In this document: one piece after another, positions 53,601-62,245 of the stretch
Position numbering within the stretch: the first letter of the stretch is position 1
How the letters are laid out: each line of letters begins with the position of its first letter
Assembly: GCF_040702995.1 (NCBI RefSeq)
Contig: NZ_CP159992.1
Span: 196,501 to 260,500, forward strand
Direction: 5' to 3'
Length of the DNA stretch: 64,000 nucleotides
DNA from: Paenibacillus sp. AN1007
GTDB taxonomy: Bacteria; Bacillota; Bacilli; Paenibacillales; Paenibacillaceae
Notes under the pieces: model-generated
Told to the model about the DNA's origin: nothing
Databases searched by the model: none
Seen by the model: only the letters and a program-made list of their open reading frames with translations
Translations under genes and position numbers: made by a program

Positions 53601-54146
53601 ATGAAGTCTTTACCATCCATTTTAACCTTGGGTAATTTAAGTTCGGGGATGCTTGCAGTCATTATGGCGATTCATGGGGAGTTCGCCTTGGCTGTGACGA
53701 TGATCTGGGTAGCGATGTTCTTTGATCTATTCGATGGATATGCAGCGCGCAAGCTTCATTGCGAAGGGGAATTTGGCAAGGCACTTGATTCACTGGCCGA
53801 TGTCGTTTCTTTCGGGACAGCTCCTGTGCTGATTTTATACCTTAACTCAATGACCGAAGTCGGTTTCCTGGGTATGGCGTTGACAGCATTGTTCCCCGTG
53901 TGCGGAGCACTTCGTCTTGCACGGTATAACTGTCAGAAAACACCCGTTAGTGGTTTTGTCGGAATGCCGATTACCTTCGCAGGTGGGCTGATGTCCTTCT
54001 TCGCTCTGTGGAGTCCTTATTTTACTCAGGGAGTAGCATACCTCGTTATTGTTGTATTATCAGGTCTTATGGTCAGCCAAATCCGTTTCCCTACACTGAA
54101 GCAGCTGCTGCCCTCTCATGAGAAGGATATTGTGGAACCGAAATAA
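53601..54146 (+). CDS. pssA: CDP-diacylglycerol-serine O-phosphatidyltransferase
   Basis: 181 residues with the CDP-alcohol phosphatidyltransferase signature D-G-x2-A-R-x8-G-x3-D-x3-D (FDGYAARKL ... GKALDSLAD). It has six transmembrane helices and a length like Bacillus PssA. It makes phosphatidylserine, the precursor of phosphatidylethanolamine. It starts 21 bases after the kinase gene and is followed 14 bases later by a DedA gene, forming a membrane-lipid operon. Confidence 0.92.
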   Translation: MKSLPSILTLGNLSSGMLAVIMAIHGEFALAVTMIWVAMFFDLFDGYAARKLHCEGEFGKALDSLADVVSFGTAPVLILYLNSMTEVGFLGMALTALFPVCGALRLARYNCQKTPVSGFVGMPITFAGGLMSFFALWSPYFTQGVAYLVIVVLSGLMVSQIRFPTLKQLLPSHEKDIVEPK

Positions 54147-54160
54147 GGAGCGAGTCGAGT

Positions 54161-54646
54161 ATGGAATTTGCTAAAGAAATTATTAGTCAATATGGGTATT
54201 TTGCAATATATGGATTACTCGCTCTTGGCGTCATTGGACTGCCGATACCGGATGAGGTGCTGATGACCTTCGTGGGTTATCTCGCCTCCATCTCGGTTCT
54301 GAATTATTGTGTATCCATTGCTGTTTGCTTTGGCGGGGCGTTTACTGGAGGCATACTGAGTTATACCATTGGCAGAAAAGCAGGCAGGCCCTTGTTTGAT
54401 AAGTATGGCAAATGGATAGGGATCAATGCCAAGCGATTCAGTAGGGTAGAGACCTGGTTTCTCAAGTATGGATCCTGGTCTGTTATTATCGGTTACTTCA
54501 TCCCAGGTGTTCGTAATCTGATGTGCTGTTTCTCTGGCATGAGCCGCATGGGGATGGGCAGATACGTAATTGTTTCAAGTATTGGTGCCTTTGCCTGGTG
54601 TGTCGTGTTTATTTCGATTGGTTTCTATGTAGGTGTATTAACGTAG
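54161..54646 (+). CDS. DedA-family membrane protein
   Basis: 161 residues with 4-5 hydrophobic helices, an early re-entrant segment GLPIPDEVLM, GGILSYTIGRKAG and GYFIPGVRNL (the F-x-P-G-x-R motif). DedA proteins act as lipid flippases/scramblases, some for undecaprenyl phosphate or phosphatidylethanolamine. It is in one operon with pssA. It ends at a terminator at 54757. Confidence 0.9.
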   Translation: MEFAKEIISQYGYFAIYGLLALGVIGLPIPDEVLMTFVGYLASISVLNYCVSIAVCFGGAFTGGILSYTIGRKAGRPLFDKYGKWIGINAKRFSRVETWFLKYGSWSVIIGYFIPGVRNLMCCFSGMSRMGMGRYVIVSSIGAFAWCVVFISIGFYVGVLT

Positions 54647-55062
54647 GTTGGATAATCTGTGCAGGGTGGACAGATTATGTTCACTTCGCTAAAAGATTTC
54701 CGGTTCCCAGTCGCCGCATCCGGCATCAGTAAGGGATGCAAATTATAACTCAGGATAGAAGACCTCTTGTGCGTAAAGTGGTCTTTTTTACTGTCTATTT
54801 TTTTAAAAATAGCCAATGCCAACTCCAACTTAACTCCACAATTACCTAAGCCAAGCTAAGTGGACCTCAAATCGATTTAAGACTAGATTAAGCTGAGTCG
54901 AATGATTTCTTCAATCTAACCTAAGCTAAAGCTGGACCAAGGGCCAAAATCGTAAGTGAACTAAAGTTAATTCAACCAATGATCCAAATAGCGTCTCTGG
55001 AAATCGTTAGAAAGAATTACTATAGGCACTTCTGTAGACAACTGCATCCATGCACTTTTCTC
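54647..55062. other. Non-coding region of about 415 bases
   Basis: It holds the terminator at 54757 and an AT-rich stretch (54805-55010) with repeated CTAAGC/TTAAGC-like words but no regular period. No gene was seen. Confidence 0.5.
54757..54790 (+). terminator. Intrinsic terminator of the pssA-dedA operon
   Basis: AAGACCTC pairs with GTGGTCTT and is followed by six T. Confidence 0.75.
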
Positions 55063-55680
55063 TTATGATCGTAAAGCGTAAGTCCGATACCTTTTATTAC
55101 CGCTCGCAGCATATACGATCTGTTGGTCCAGCAGATTGCGGAGAATTTTTCGGGTGTGAACGTTAGAAACTCGCAGATGTGCTGCCAGCTCTGAAGGTGT
55201 AAAAGGGCGGACTATACGTCTTGCGTATCGGACTGCTTCAGCATCCAACCAGTTCAGGGACGGAGGTACATCTGAAGACACGAATTTACCTATGAAAGCC
55301 AGCACCAGCTGCTGACACTGTTTCGGTTCGTCTTTGATGGAGAGATAGGCAATTGGTAGAAAAGTCCAGTCTTCCAGCGTTAAAAGACAATGGCGCCAGC
55401 ACAAATCCTTGAAACGCCTCACATCGAGATCACGGGCGTGAGGCCCATAGCCTTGAATTTCGATGCCCCCCTTCACGCCATTACCTGGTAAATAGGCTAG
55501 GTCCAGATAGCGATAACCGTTGTGAAAGTCCCGAACCTCCCATTCAGGGTAAAGATGGTTAAAGTTTTTCATTACAGGAAACCAGACAGAACGTAGAAAT
55601 TCCAACGTTCCATGTTCAAGTCCATGTTCGATGCGGGACCGTACCCGTGGGTTTGTTTCTTTGGCAATCAGTGCTGCCAT
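55063..55680 (-). CDS. DNA-binding/nuclease-like regulator, possibly truncated by an in-frame TGA
   Basis: 205 residues in the open frame. The central part (VRDFHNGYRYLDLAYLPG, GIEIQGYGPHARDLDVRRFK) resembles a restriction-nuclease-like fold with Asp and Glu-x-Gln acidic positions. The C-terminus (TPSELAAHLRVSNVHTRKILRNLL) is a winged helix. Similar Paenibacillus proteins are labelled transcriptional regulators, from memory. Directly upstream in the same frame, 14 codons (MSKMSYDFDEAYGS, ATG at 55725 with GGGGGTGG) end at a TGA that abuts this ATG. The natural protein probably begins at 55725 or 55716 and the TGA replaces a sense codon. Whether the shorter protein is made is uncertain. Confidence 0.7.
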   Translation of the reverse strand: MAALIAKETNPRVRSRIEHGLEHGTLEFLRSVWFPVMKNFNHLYPEWEVRDFHNGYRYLDLAYLPGNGVKGGIEIQGYGPHARDLDVRRFKDLCWRHCLLTLEDWTFLPIAYLSIKDEPKQCQQLVLAFIGKFVSSDVPPSLNWLDAEAVRYARRIVRPFTPSELAAHLRVSNVHTRKILRNLLDQQIVYAASGNKRYRTYALRS

Positions 55681-55750
55681 TCAACTCCCATACGCCTCAT
55701 CAAAATCATAACTCATCTTGCTCATCCAATGACCACCCCCATAAATTTAA

Positions 55751-55816
55751 AAGCAAAAAGCCGCTCTGCCCCATTCAGCCTCCACAGGGGAGAGCTGGAA
55801 AATGGACAAAGCGGCG
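55751..55816 (-). terminator. Minus-strand intrinsic terminator
   Basis: On the minus strand GCCGCTTT...AGAGCGGC (inner CAGCTC/GGCTG pairs) is followed by TTTTTGCTTTT. It would terminate transcription coming from the antiporter gene about 190 bases upstream. Confidence 0.75.
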
Positions 55817-56009
55817 TGTACTCCACGACCGACATTCTTTCGTGTCACAAGTGACTAAAGAAATTACGATCACTTTATAACTATCATACTCGATTTACAG
55901 AAGTAACGCACTACACAACATGTGTAACTCTCATCACTGAAATGTTAACTATTACCTGCATCTACTTTTATCATGTTCGCTGCAAACTGATCTGTTCCAT
56001 GCTGAGGAT

Positions 56010-57200
56010 TTACCCATCCTGATGAGACTCTTCGATCCCGCGCTCCACACGACGGTCTCCCTTTTTACGGGCAAACGTGATCTTAAGCAGCGGTGGGGTG
56101 ACTAGAGTGGTGACAATAACCATAATAACCACGCTGGTGAAATATTCAGCATCAAGCAGACCTGACGCAAGTCCAGTGGAGGCAATAATGAGAGCAACTT
56201 CGCCTCTGGAAATCATGCCTGCCCCGATGGCAATCGAAGAAGAACGGTCAAAACCGGTTAATCGGGCACCGATACCTCCGCCAAGAATTTTGGTCAAAAT
56301 GGCTACAATGCTGATGACGATGATCAGGCCAATCTGAGAGCCCACACCCTCAAAAGTTACATTTAGTCCAATGCTGACGAAGAAAACGGGGACAAATACA
56401 CTGTATGCGATAGGTTCCACCTTTTGCTCCACCTCATGTTTGAAGCCGGTTTGAGATACAGCAATACCTGCTGCAAATGCACCGATAATACCGGCAACGC
56501 CCATCCATTCTGCAAAATAAGAGAAGCCAAAGCAGATAATTAGTCCTGCCGTAATGACAGTTTCCGTAACGCGCAGCGGGGCCATCCATTTCATAATACG
56601 CGGCACGAGCAGCCAGCCTGCTGCAGTGATGATAACGAAGAACAGCAGCTTTTTACTGATCAGCCAGGCAATGGACACATCTCCGCCCCCCGTTCCAAGT
56701 ACACTCATCATAACGGCGAGAAGTACAACGACGAGTACATCATCAACTACGGCAGCTCCCAGAATGGTTGTACCTTCACGAGAACTGAGCTGGTTCATAT
56801 CCTTCAATGTCTGTACGGAGATACTTACGGACGTGGCACAGAACAACAGACCAAAGAACAGCGCATGAGTCTGTGACATCCCAAAGGCTATTGCCGATCC
56901 ATATCCCCCGATAAAAGGTAAAATAACTCCGCCCACTGCCACAGCGAAAGCGGACTTCCAGTTTTTTTTCAACTGCTCCAGGTCGGTTTCCAGACCTGCA
57001 ATGAACATAAGCAGCAGTACGCCGATCTCGGCCATGTAATGCACAAAATCACTTTTCTCCACCCAGCCAAGCAGGGCAGGTCCAAGAATAACACCTACAA
57101 TAAGTTTTCCCAGCACCGATGGCTGGCCTAATCGAACGGACAGGTCACCTGCAAGTTTGGTGAAGATTAAGATAAGGGCAAGAACGAGTACAAATTCCAC
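56010..57200 (-). CDS. Kef-type (CPA2) cation:proton antiporter
   Basis: 396 residues from GTG 57200, with AGAGGAGA nine bases upstream; the longer frame to 57287 runs through the structured leader and lacks a site. About 12 transmembrane helices with the family patterns GQPSVLGKLIVGVILGP, LLLMFIAGLETDL and AAVVDDVLVVVLL. No C-terminal TrkA-N domain is present, so regulation by nucleotide binding would need another subunit. It exchanges K+ or Na+ for protons. It has a long leader with a terminator-like hairpin. Confidence 0.9.
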   Translation of the reverse strand: MEFVLVLALILIFTKLAGDLSVRLGQPSVLGKLIVGVILGPALLGWVEKSDFVHYMAEIGVLLLMFIAGLETDLEQLKKNWKSAFAVAVGGVILPFIGGYGSAIAFGMSQTHALFFGLLFCATSVSISVQTLKDMNQLSSREGTTILGAAVVDDVLVVVLLAVMMSVLGTGGGDVSIAWLISKKLLFFVIITAAGWLLVPRIMKWMAPLRVTETVITAGLIICFGFSYFAEWMGVAGIIGAFAAGIAVSQTGFKHEVEQKVEPIAYSVFVPVFFVSIGLNVTFEGVGSQIGLIIVISIVAILTKILGGGIGARLTGFDRSSSIAIGAGMISRGEVALIIASTGLASGLLDAEYFTSVVIMVIVTTLVTPPLLKITFARKKGDRRVERGIEESHQDG

Positions 57201-57285
57201 AGTCGGTTTCTCCTCTCTGATCGCGGCATACTTAGAATATCCTTTCCAAGGGAAAACAACCCGTCCCAGCCGGTCTGCAACAGAC

Positions 57286-57327
57286 AAAAGGCATGGAACA
57301 ACGATAACAAGTTACCGTTCCATGCCT
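57286..57327 (-). terminator. Terminator-like hairpin in the antiporter leader
   Basis: On the minus strand AGGCATGGAAC pairs with GTTCCATGCCT and is followed by TTTGTCTG. It lies about 85 bases upstream of the start codon inside the predicted leader, so it is an attenuator candidate. Confidence 0.7.
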
Positions 57328-57397
57328 AAAAAAGACAAAGAGGGGCCCTTGGTGACAGGCTCCTCCGTAGTCGACGCGTATGTGATTAAGTGCATTA

Positions 57398-57426
57398 ATT
57401 ATAACACATCTGCCGACTTGGGTAAA
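57398..57426 (-). promoter_or_regulatory. Sigma-A promoter of the antiporter gene
   Basis: On the minus strand TTTACC and TATAAT are 17 bases apart. The start near 57391 gives a leader of about 190 nt. Confidence 0.65.
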
Positions 57427-57583
57427 ATAGTACTCGGGCAAAAAGGGATGAAAACGGCCTTCAACGGGCATTTATACGTAAAGGCCGCATTTTTTGTTCA
57501 GAGTGTTGTCACTTAACAGCCCTGATTCGCCGAGATATAATGATATAGAACACAGAAAGTTAGGATATGAGGAGGATTTTGCA

Positions 57584-58168
57584 TTGGCTAAAAAGGAAAG
57601 AGGGGATCTGGACATGTCATCCAATCAGACGACCCCGACCAGTAATAAAAATTTCGCAGGTATCATTATTACCATCTCCATTCTTGCTAACGTTATCATC
57701 CTGTTACTGTTTTTTGCACCATCGATCGGTTATAAAGGCGACGTCACATTTGACATTACTGTGCTGCCGCGCTTTAACGCCGTATTTAACAGCTTTACCT
57801 TTATCTTTTTGCTTGCGGCACTGATCGCGATCATCAAACGTAACGTCAAGCTGCACAAGCGCTTTATTTTAGCGGCATTTTCAACGACGCTGCTGTTTCT
57901 GGTGACGTATCTGACGTTCCACTATCTTTCCCCGGAAACGTCCAAATTTGGCGGCGAAGGAATCGTTCGTTCCATCTACTTCTTTATTTTGATCACGCAC
58001 AGTATTCTGGCTGCGCTGATTGTACCGCTGGCGCTGTTTACCTTGGTATGGGGCTGGACGAACCAGCTTCAAAAACACCGTAAAATTGCACGCTGGACCA
58101 TGCCGATCTGGCTGTATGTCAGCTCCACAGGGGTAGTCGTTTACCTGATGATGGCACCTTATTATTAA
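57584..58168 (+). CDS. DUF420/CtaM-like membrane protein
   Basis: 194 residues from TTG 57584, with GAGGAGG eight bases upstream; ATG 57614, with GAGGGG, is an alternative giving 184. There are five transmembrane helices and conserved His residues (RNVKLHKRFILAA, TFHYL, ITHSILAA), matching DUF420. In Staphylococcus the family member CtaM is needed for haem A-type oxidase assembly; the Bacillus relative is YozB. It is monocistronic. The same biochemical role here is inferred. Confidence 0.83.
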   Translation: MAKKERGDLDMSSNQTTPTSNKNFAGIIITISILANVIILLLFFAPSIGYKGDVTFDITVLPRFNAVFNSFTFIFLLAALIAIIKRNVKLHKRFILAAFSTTLLFLVTYLTFHYLSPETSKFGGEGIVRSIYFFILITHSILAALIVPLALFTLVWGWTNQLQKHRKIARWTMPIWLYVSSTGVVVYLMMAPYY

Positions 58169-58307
58169 TTCTATTTCACGGGTTTAACCATTCACGTCAT
58201 GTATTTTTTCGAAAGAAGCTGTACCTGGGGTTAGCAGATACTAATACGGCTGCTGTATAAGTTTGCTGGATCTGTGGTTGATGTATCCAAGGAAGGAGGG
58301 GCACGTG

Positions 58308-59051
58308 ATGTACAGAATAGTATTGATTCGCCATGGACAGAGCATGTGGAACGTGGAAAACCGCTTTACCGGATGGACTGACGTGGATCTGACTGAGGAT
58401 GGTTACGGGGAAGCGCGTAAGGCGGGGAAAATTCTGAAAGAGCAGGGGTTTGATTTTGACTGTGCTTACGCCTCGGTACTGAAACGTTCCATCCGTACAT
58501 TGGATATTGCGCTGGATGAGATGGACTTGATGTGGATTCCGATTGAGAAGACGTGGAAGCTGAATGAGCGCCACTATGGAGCGCTGCAGGGATTGAACAA
58601 ACAGCAAACTGCCTTGAAATATGGAGAAGACCAAGTCCATGAATGGCGGCGTTCGATTAACGTATCACCTCCGGCTCTGGATGAGAATGATGATAGATAT
58701 GTGCAGGATTTGGACAAGTATAAGCGACTTGGCTGCACGATCCCGCGTACTGAGAATTTAATGGATACGTCCAAGCGGGTACTGGAGTACTGGGAGGCAG
58801 AGATCAAACCGATGGTTTCGGCGGGAAAAAGAGTGCTGATCTCCGCGCATGGCAATACGCTCCGTTCCCTTGTCATGCATCTGGACCAAATGTCCGAAGC
58901 AGACGTGATGGCGCTCAACATCCCGACAGGCATTCCGCTTGTCTATGAGTTGAACGAAGAGCTTCACCCGATCGGTCATTTTTATCTGACCGCCGATGGC
59001 TCAACTTACAAACATGAAGAGATGAGCCATGCAGCTCGACCATCCGACTGA
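58308..59051 (+). CDS. gpmA: 2,3-bisphosphoglycerate-dependent phosphoglycerate mutase
   Basis: 247 residues from ATG 58308, with AAGGAGGGG seven bases upstream. The catalytic [26 protein letters not shown] and SAHGNTLR motifs are those of GpmA. It interconverts 3- and 2-phosphoglycerate in glycolysis. Length is typical (about 248). It ends at a strong terminator. Confidence 0.95.
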   Translation: MYRIVLIRHGQSMWNVENRFTGWTDVDLTEDGYGEARKAGKILKEQGFDFDCAYASVLKRSIRTLDIALDEMDLMWIPIEKTWKLNERHYGALQGLNKQQTALKYGEDQVHEWRRSINVSPPALDENDDRYVQDLDKYKRLGCTIPRTENLMDTSKRVLEYWEAEIKPMVSAGKRVLISAHGNTLRSLVMHLDQMSEADVMALNIPTGIPLVYELNEELHPIGHFYLTADGSTYKHEEMSHAARPSD

Positions 59052-59104
59052 ATCAAAGAACAGCTCATACAGGCTCGCGTAACGGAGCACAATAACCAAG
59101 CAAA

Positions 59105-59147
59105 GATGATCACCGAACCATTCTTCATTCGGTGGATCATCTTTTTT
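59105..59147 (+). terminator. Intrinsic terminator of gpmA
   Basis: GATGATCACCGAA pairs with TTCGGTGGATCATC, followed by TTTTTT. Confidence 0.9.
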
Positions 59148-59295
59148 GTACGGTTAAACCGAAGCATCAGGGGTGTACCTGTGAGAGAGAGATTTATTTT
59201 TTCAAAGGCAGGCCTTGGTATCGTTTCGTTTGCGCTGGATCGGGTAAAACTCAAACAAGACACAACGTACATTAAACCCTAAGGAGGAGAGCTGC

Positions 59296-59475
59296 ATGTC
59301 AAAACGGAAATTGCTTATGACAGCCCTAGGAGCTGGTGTGACGTATTTGATGAGGAATAAGCAGGCCCGAGATAAAGTGATCAGCACGGTATCCAATATG
59401 GTGAAAAAGAATGGATCATCCGCTCAGAGCGCCAGACCGCGAGTAGAGGTTAACAGCAGAGAGTGGAAAAATTAA
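59296..59475 (+). CDS. Small basic protein, YtxH-like
   Basis: 59 residues starting at ATG 59296, with AAGGAGGAG seven bases upstream. It begins MSKRKLLMTALGAGVTYLMR and has a short hydrophobic segment followed by a basic, Ser-rich tail ending in SREWKN. The combination of one hydrophobic helix and a charged tail resembles YtxH/small envelope proteins, but the assignment is weak. A terminator follows at 59520. The excellent ribosome site supports it as a real gene. Confidence 0.75.
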   Translation: MSKRKLLMTALGAGVTYLMRNKQARDKVISTVSNMVKKNGSSAQSARPRVEVNSREWKN

Positions 59476-59519
59476 GGCAGCGGCGTGATATACGATCGCG
59501 GCTATGTATAACTGTGGAT

Positions 59520-59553
59520 CAAACCTGGGACGATGGTTCCGGGTTTTTGTTTT
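59520..59553 (+). terminator. Intrinsic terminator
   Basis: AAACCTGGGA pairs with TTCCGGGTTT around a short loop, followed by TTTGTTTT. Confidence 0.8.
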
Positions 59554-59650
59554 GCAGGCTGCCGGGTTAGATACTGCGCTGAGAATGCGATTTTTACCAG
59601 GAAGAATGATACAATGAATACTTGCAGAACGTATGGAGGGAGATGCACTT

Positions 59651-60586
59651 ATGGAAAATGGTCGTTTGGACACAACCATGAAAAGAAATCGTTTGGGCAC
59701 ATCCGATTTAATGGTGGGGGAGATCGGACTGGGCTGTATGTCGCTCGGAACGGAACTGAACTCTGCGGTGAAATTGATTCACGAAGCTTTGGACCATGGT
59801 GTCAATCTGCTGGATACAGCGGACCTGTACGATGCTGGGCGAAACGAAGAGATTGTGGGACAAGCGATTAAAGGCCGCCGGGACCAGGTTATTCTTGCTA
59901 CGAAAGTGGGCAATCGCCGGATTCCCGGTAAAGAAGGCTGGTCATGGGACCCGTCTAAAGCCTATATCAAACAGGCTGTGCATGAAAGTCTCCAGCGTCT
60001 GCAGACTGATTATATTGATTTGTATCAGCTGCATGGCGGCACACTTGATGATCCAATCGATGAGACCATTGAAGCCTTTGAGGAATTAAAGCAGGAAGGA
60101 CTCATTCGGTATTATGGCATTTCTTCGATCCGTCCGAATGTCATTCGGGAATATGTAGAGAAGTCATCGATTGTCAGCGTGATGAACCAGTACAGCGTAG
60201 TGGATCGCAGAGCCGAAGAGGAAGTGCTGCCTTTGCTTGAGGAAAAAGAGATCAGTGTCATCGCCCGTGGTCCAGTTGCCAGCGGTGTGCTGGCTGATTC
60301 GGGAACAGAGAAGGCGAATAAAGGTTACCTGGATTACACGCCCAATCAGCTGCACCATATTCGCCAAGGGATGGCTCGGCTCGTTACAGATGACCGCAGC
60401 ATGGCGCAGACAGCTATCCGTTATGCACTGGCTCACCCGGCTGCAGCTGCTGTCGTACCTGGAGCCAGCTCCAGAGCGCAGCTGCTGCACAACATTGCCG
60501 CAGCTTCGTCGCCACCACTCACCGCAGCCGAGGTTCAGGTCATTCGTGAGCATACTCCGGCTAACCGATACACACAGCATCGCTGA
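59651..60586 (+). CDS. Aldo/keto reductase
   Basis: 311 residues from ATG 59651, with GGAGGGAG seven bases upstream. GVNLLDTADLYDAGRNEEIVG holds the catalytic Asp and Tyr, ILATKVG the Lys, and IDLYQLHGG the His, the AKR tetrad. The ending with SSRAQLLHN fits NADP(H) binding. It reduces aldehydes or ketones; the substrate is unknown. It precedes a thioredoxin gene but has separate signals. Confidence 0.92.
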   Translation: MENGRLDTTMKRNRLGTSDLMVGEIGLGCMSLGTELNSAVKLIHEALDHGVNLLDTADLYDAGRNEEIVGQAIKGRRDQVILATKVGNRRIPGKEGWSWDPSKAYIKQAVHESLQRLQTDYIDLYQLHGGTLDDPIDETIEAFEELKQEGLIRYYGISSIRPNVIREYVEKSSIVSVMNQYSVVDRRAEEEVLPLLEEKEISVIARGPVASGVLADSGTEKANKGYLDYTPNQLHHIRQGMARLVTDDRSMAQTAIRYALAHPAAAAVVPGASSRAQLLHNIAAASSPPLTAAEVQVIREHTPANRYTQHR

Positions 60587-60724
60587 TCGATTCGCTGCCT
60601 GTTTCCAAATGTAACTTTTTAAAGTACAATAAAGACAGGCGGCAGGAAGAGTAACGTGGACCAAGTTAGACTGCTGCATACAATAGGTAAACATGAACTA
60701 GAATGATATAAGGAGAGAACTCAT

Positions 60725-61051
60725 ATGGAAAGAATTCAAAGTGAACAGCAATACCTCGACCTGATTAACTCAGACGGTTTAACCGTGATCAAATTTGATA
60801 CAACCTGGTGCCCGGACTGCAAAAACCTGGATCGCTTTATCGGTGATGTTATGAATAAACATACAGACAAATCCTTTTATGCCCTCGATGCAGAACAGTT
60901 CCAGCCGTTTGCGGAAGAGAATGGTGTACGCGGAATTCCAAGCCTGCTTGTATTCCAAAATGGCAAGAAGCTTGCACACCTGCACAGCAAATGGGCAAAA
61001 ACCCCTACACAGATCTCGGAGTACCTGGAGACGCTTGAATCTAAAGTGTAA
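60725..61051 (+). CDS. Thioredoxin-family protein
   Basis: 108 residues with the active site TTWCPDCKNL (CPDC) and cis-proline GIPSLLVF, the thioredoxin fold. It is cytoplasmic, without signal peptide. The CPDC site differs from the CGPC of standard thioredoxin, so it is probably a specialised reductant such as the YdbP/YtpP type. RBS AAGGAGAG precedes ATG 60725. It ends at a terminator. Confidence 0.9.
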   Translation: MERIQSEQQYLDLINSDGLTVIKFDTTWCPDCKNLDRFIGDVMNKHTDKSFYALDAEQFQPFAEENGVRGIPSLLVFQNGKKLAHLHSKWAKTPTQISEYLETLESKV

Positions 61052-61086
61052 TCGAATATTGATGTGATGAAGATGGATTCATGACG

Positions 61087-61123
61087 AAACCCCTGCCTGT
61101 CTTACGACCAAGCAGGGGTTTTT
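61087..61123 (+). terminator. Intrinsic terminator of the thioredoxin gene
   Basis: AAACCCCTGC pairs with GCAGGGGTTT around a 14-base loop, followed by TTG. Confidence 0.9.
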
Positions 61124-61164
61124 GAATTATGTGACTTCATTGGACTCACAGTTTGACAATGAAC

Positions 61165-62044
61165 TTACATATTAACCATTTTATTTCCTTTGGGCTTGAG
61201 ATTTACAAGCAGAATACTGGCAATTATCATAATCAGTCCGGCAACCAAATTGACCGTCACCGACTCTCCAAGGAATAAAACACTGCAGAGCAGTGCAATC
61301 AGCGGAATTAGAAAGGTAAAGGACCCTACTTTGCTGGCTTCTCCGTTACTGACGAGTTTGAAGAATGCAAGCCAGCCTAAGGCAATGACAAATACCGAAA
61401 TAAACAGCATATCCGTTATAAAAGAAAGGCCCCACTGCACATTTCCCCAACTTTCAGATGCTGTCCCTGCCGCAGTGAGTACAATCCCGCCAACCAGAAT
61501 CGGAATCGCCGTCATCCAGAGTCCATCTACTTTGGTAGAGTTCTTTTTCATGTATATGGTACCCGCAGCCCAGCTTAAAGCACTAAACAACCCAAGTATT
61601 ACTCCCTCAGGGGATATCTGGCCAGTCATACCGCCGAGACTGATCACAGCTGTACAGGACGAGCCCGGTGATTTTCATCCCATACATTGTTTCTCCCAAC
61701 CACAGCCAAGCCCCGATCCCGAGCAGTACAGGCTGCAGGAAAACGATGGAGGAGAATAATCCTGCGGGTACCTTTGTCAGGCCGACTGTCTGGAATCCGT
61801 AGAAAAAAATGATGTTAAATACCGCAGAGATCGCATAAATATGCCAGGTTTTCCGAAGCTGAAGTGTTTTGTAACGTGGAAGAGCATAGAGTCCTAGGAC
61901 GAGCCCTCCAATCAGCAGACGCATGCCTGCAAAAAGAAGAGGGGGGGTAAAGTTTAATGCATATTTGGTCAAGGGCCAGTTTACTCCCCACATAAGAACC
62001 AGGAAAACCAGAATCCAGCCTGCTTTTGCACGTGATAAAGCCAT
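61165..62044 (-). pseudogene. EamA/DMT-family transporter, frameshifted
   Basis: Two overlapping minus-strand frames (62044-61607 and 61647-61165) together make one EamA protein of about 293 residues with ten helices. The first half ends GMKITGLVL and the second resumes VISLGGMTGQISPEG. Crossing from one to the other needs one extra base near 61648-61662. The first frame starts at ATG 62044 with AAAGGAG upstream. EamA proteins export amino acids or metabolites. The gene is divergent from a LysR regulator, which probably controls it. The shift may be a real mutation or an assembly error. Confidence 0.87.
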
Positions 62045-62245
62045 AGGTCAAACGTCTCCTTTAAAGATACATAGCAAAGACTGCTGCAACCGCATGATCG
62101 CTCAATCTATACCATACTTCATGTGAATTCGGATAAGAACAGCGCCCAAGAGGTCTCTCGTTGCTCGCTCCGTGTTCTCCATGATACAATAACCAGCGGG
62201 ATAATTGAAATGCATGTTAATTATGAGGAGCATACCAAAATAGTT

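Noticed and set aside
54805..55010. Apparent repeat of CTAAGC-like words
   Set aside because: No constant period or symmetry; it looks like AT-rich non-coding sequence.
57337..57375. M-box-like sequence (GGTGACAGGCTCCT) upstream of the CtaM-like gene on the plus strand
   Set aside because: Only the first conserved box is partly matched; the rest of the magnesium riboswitch is absent and the sequence belongs to the minus-strand leader.
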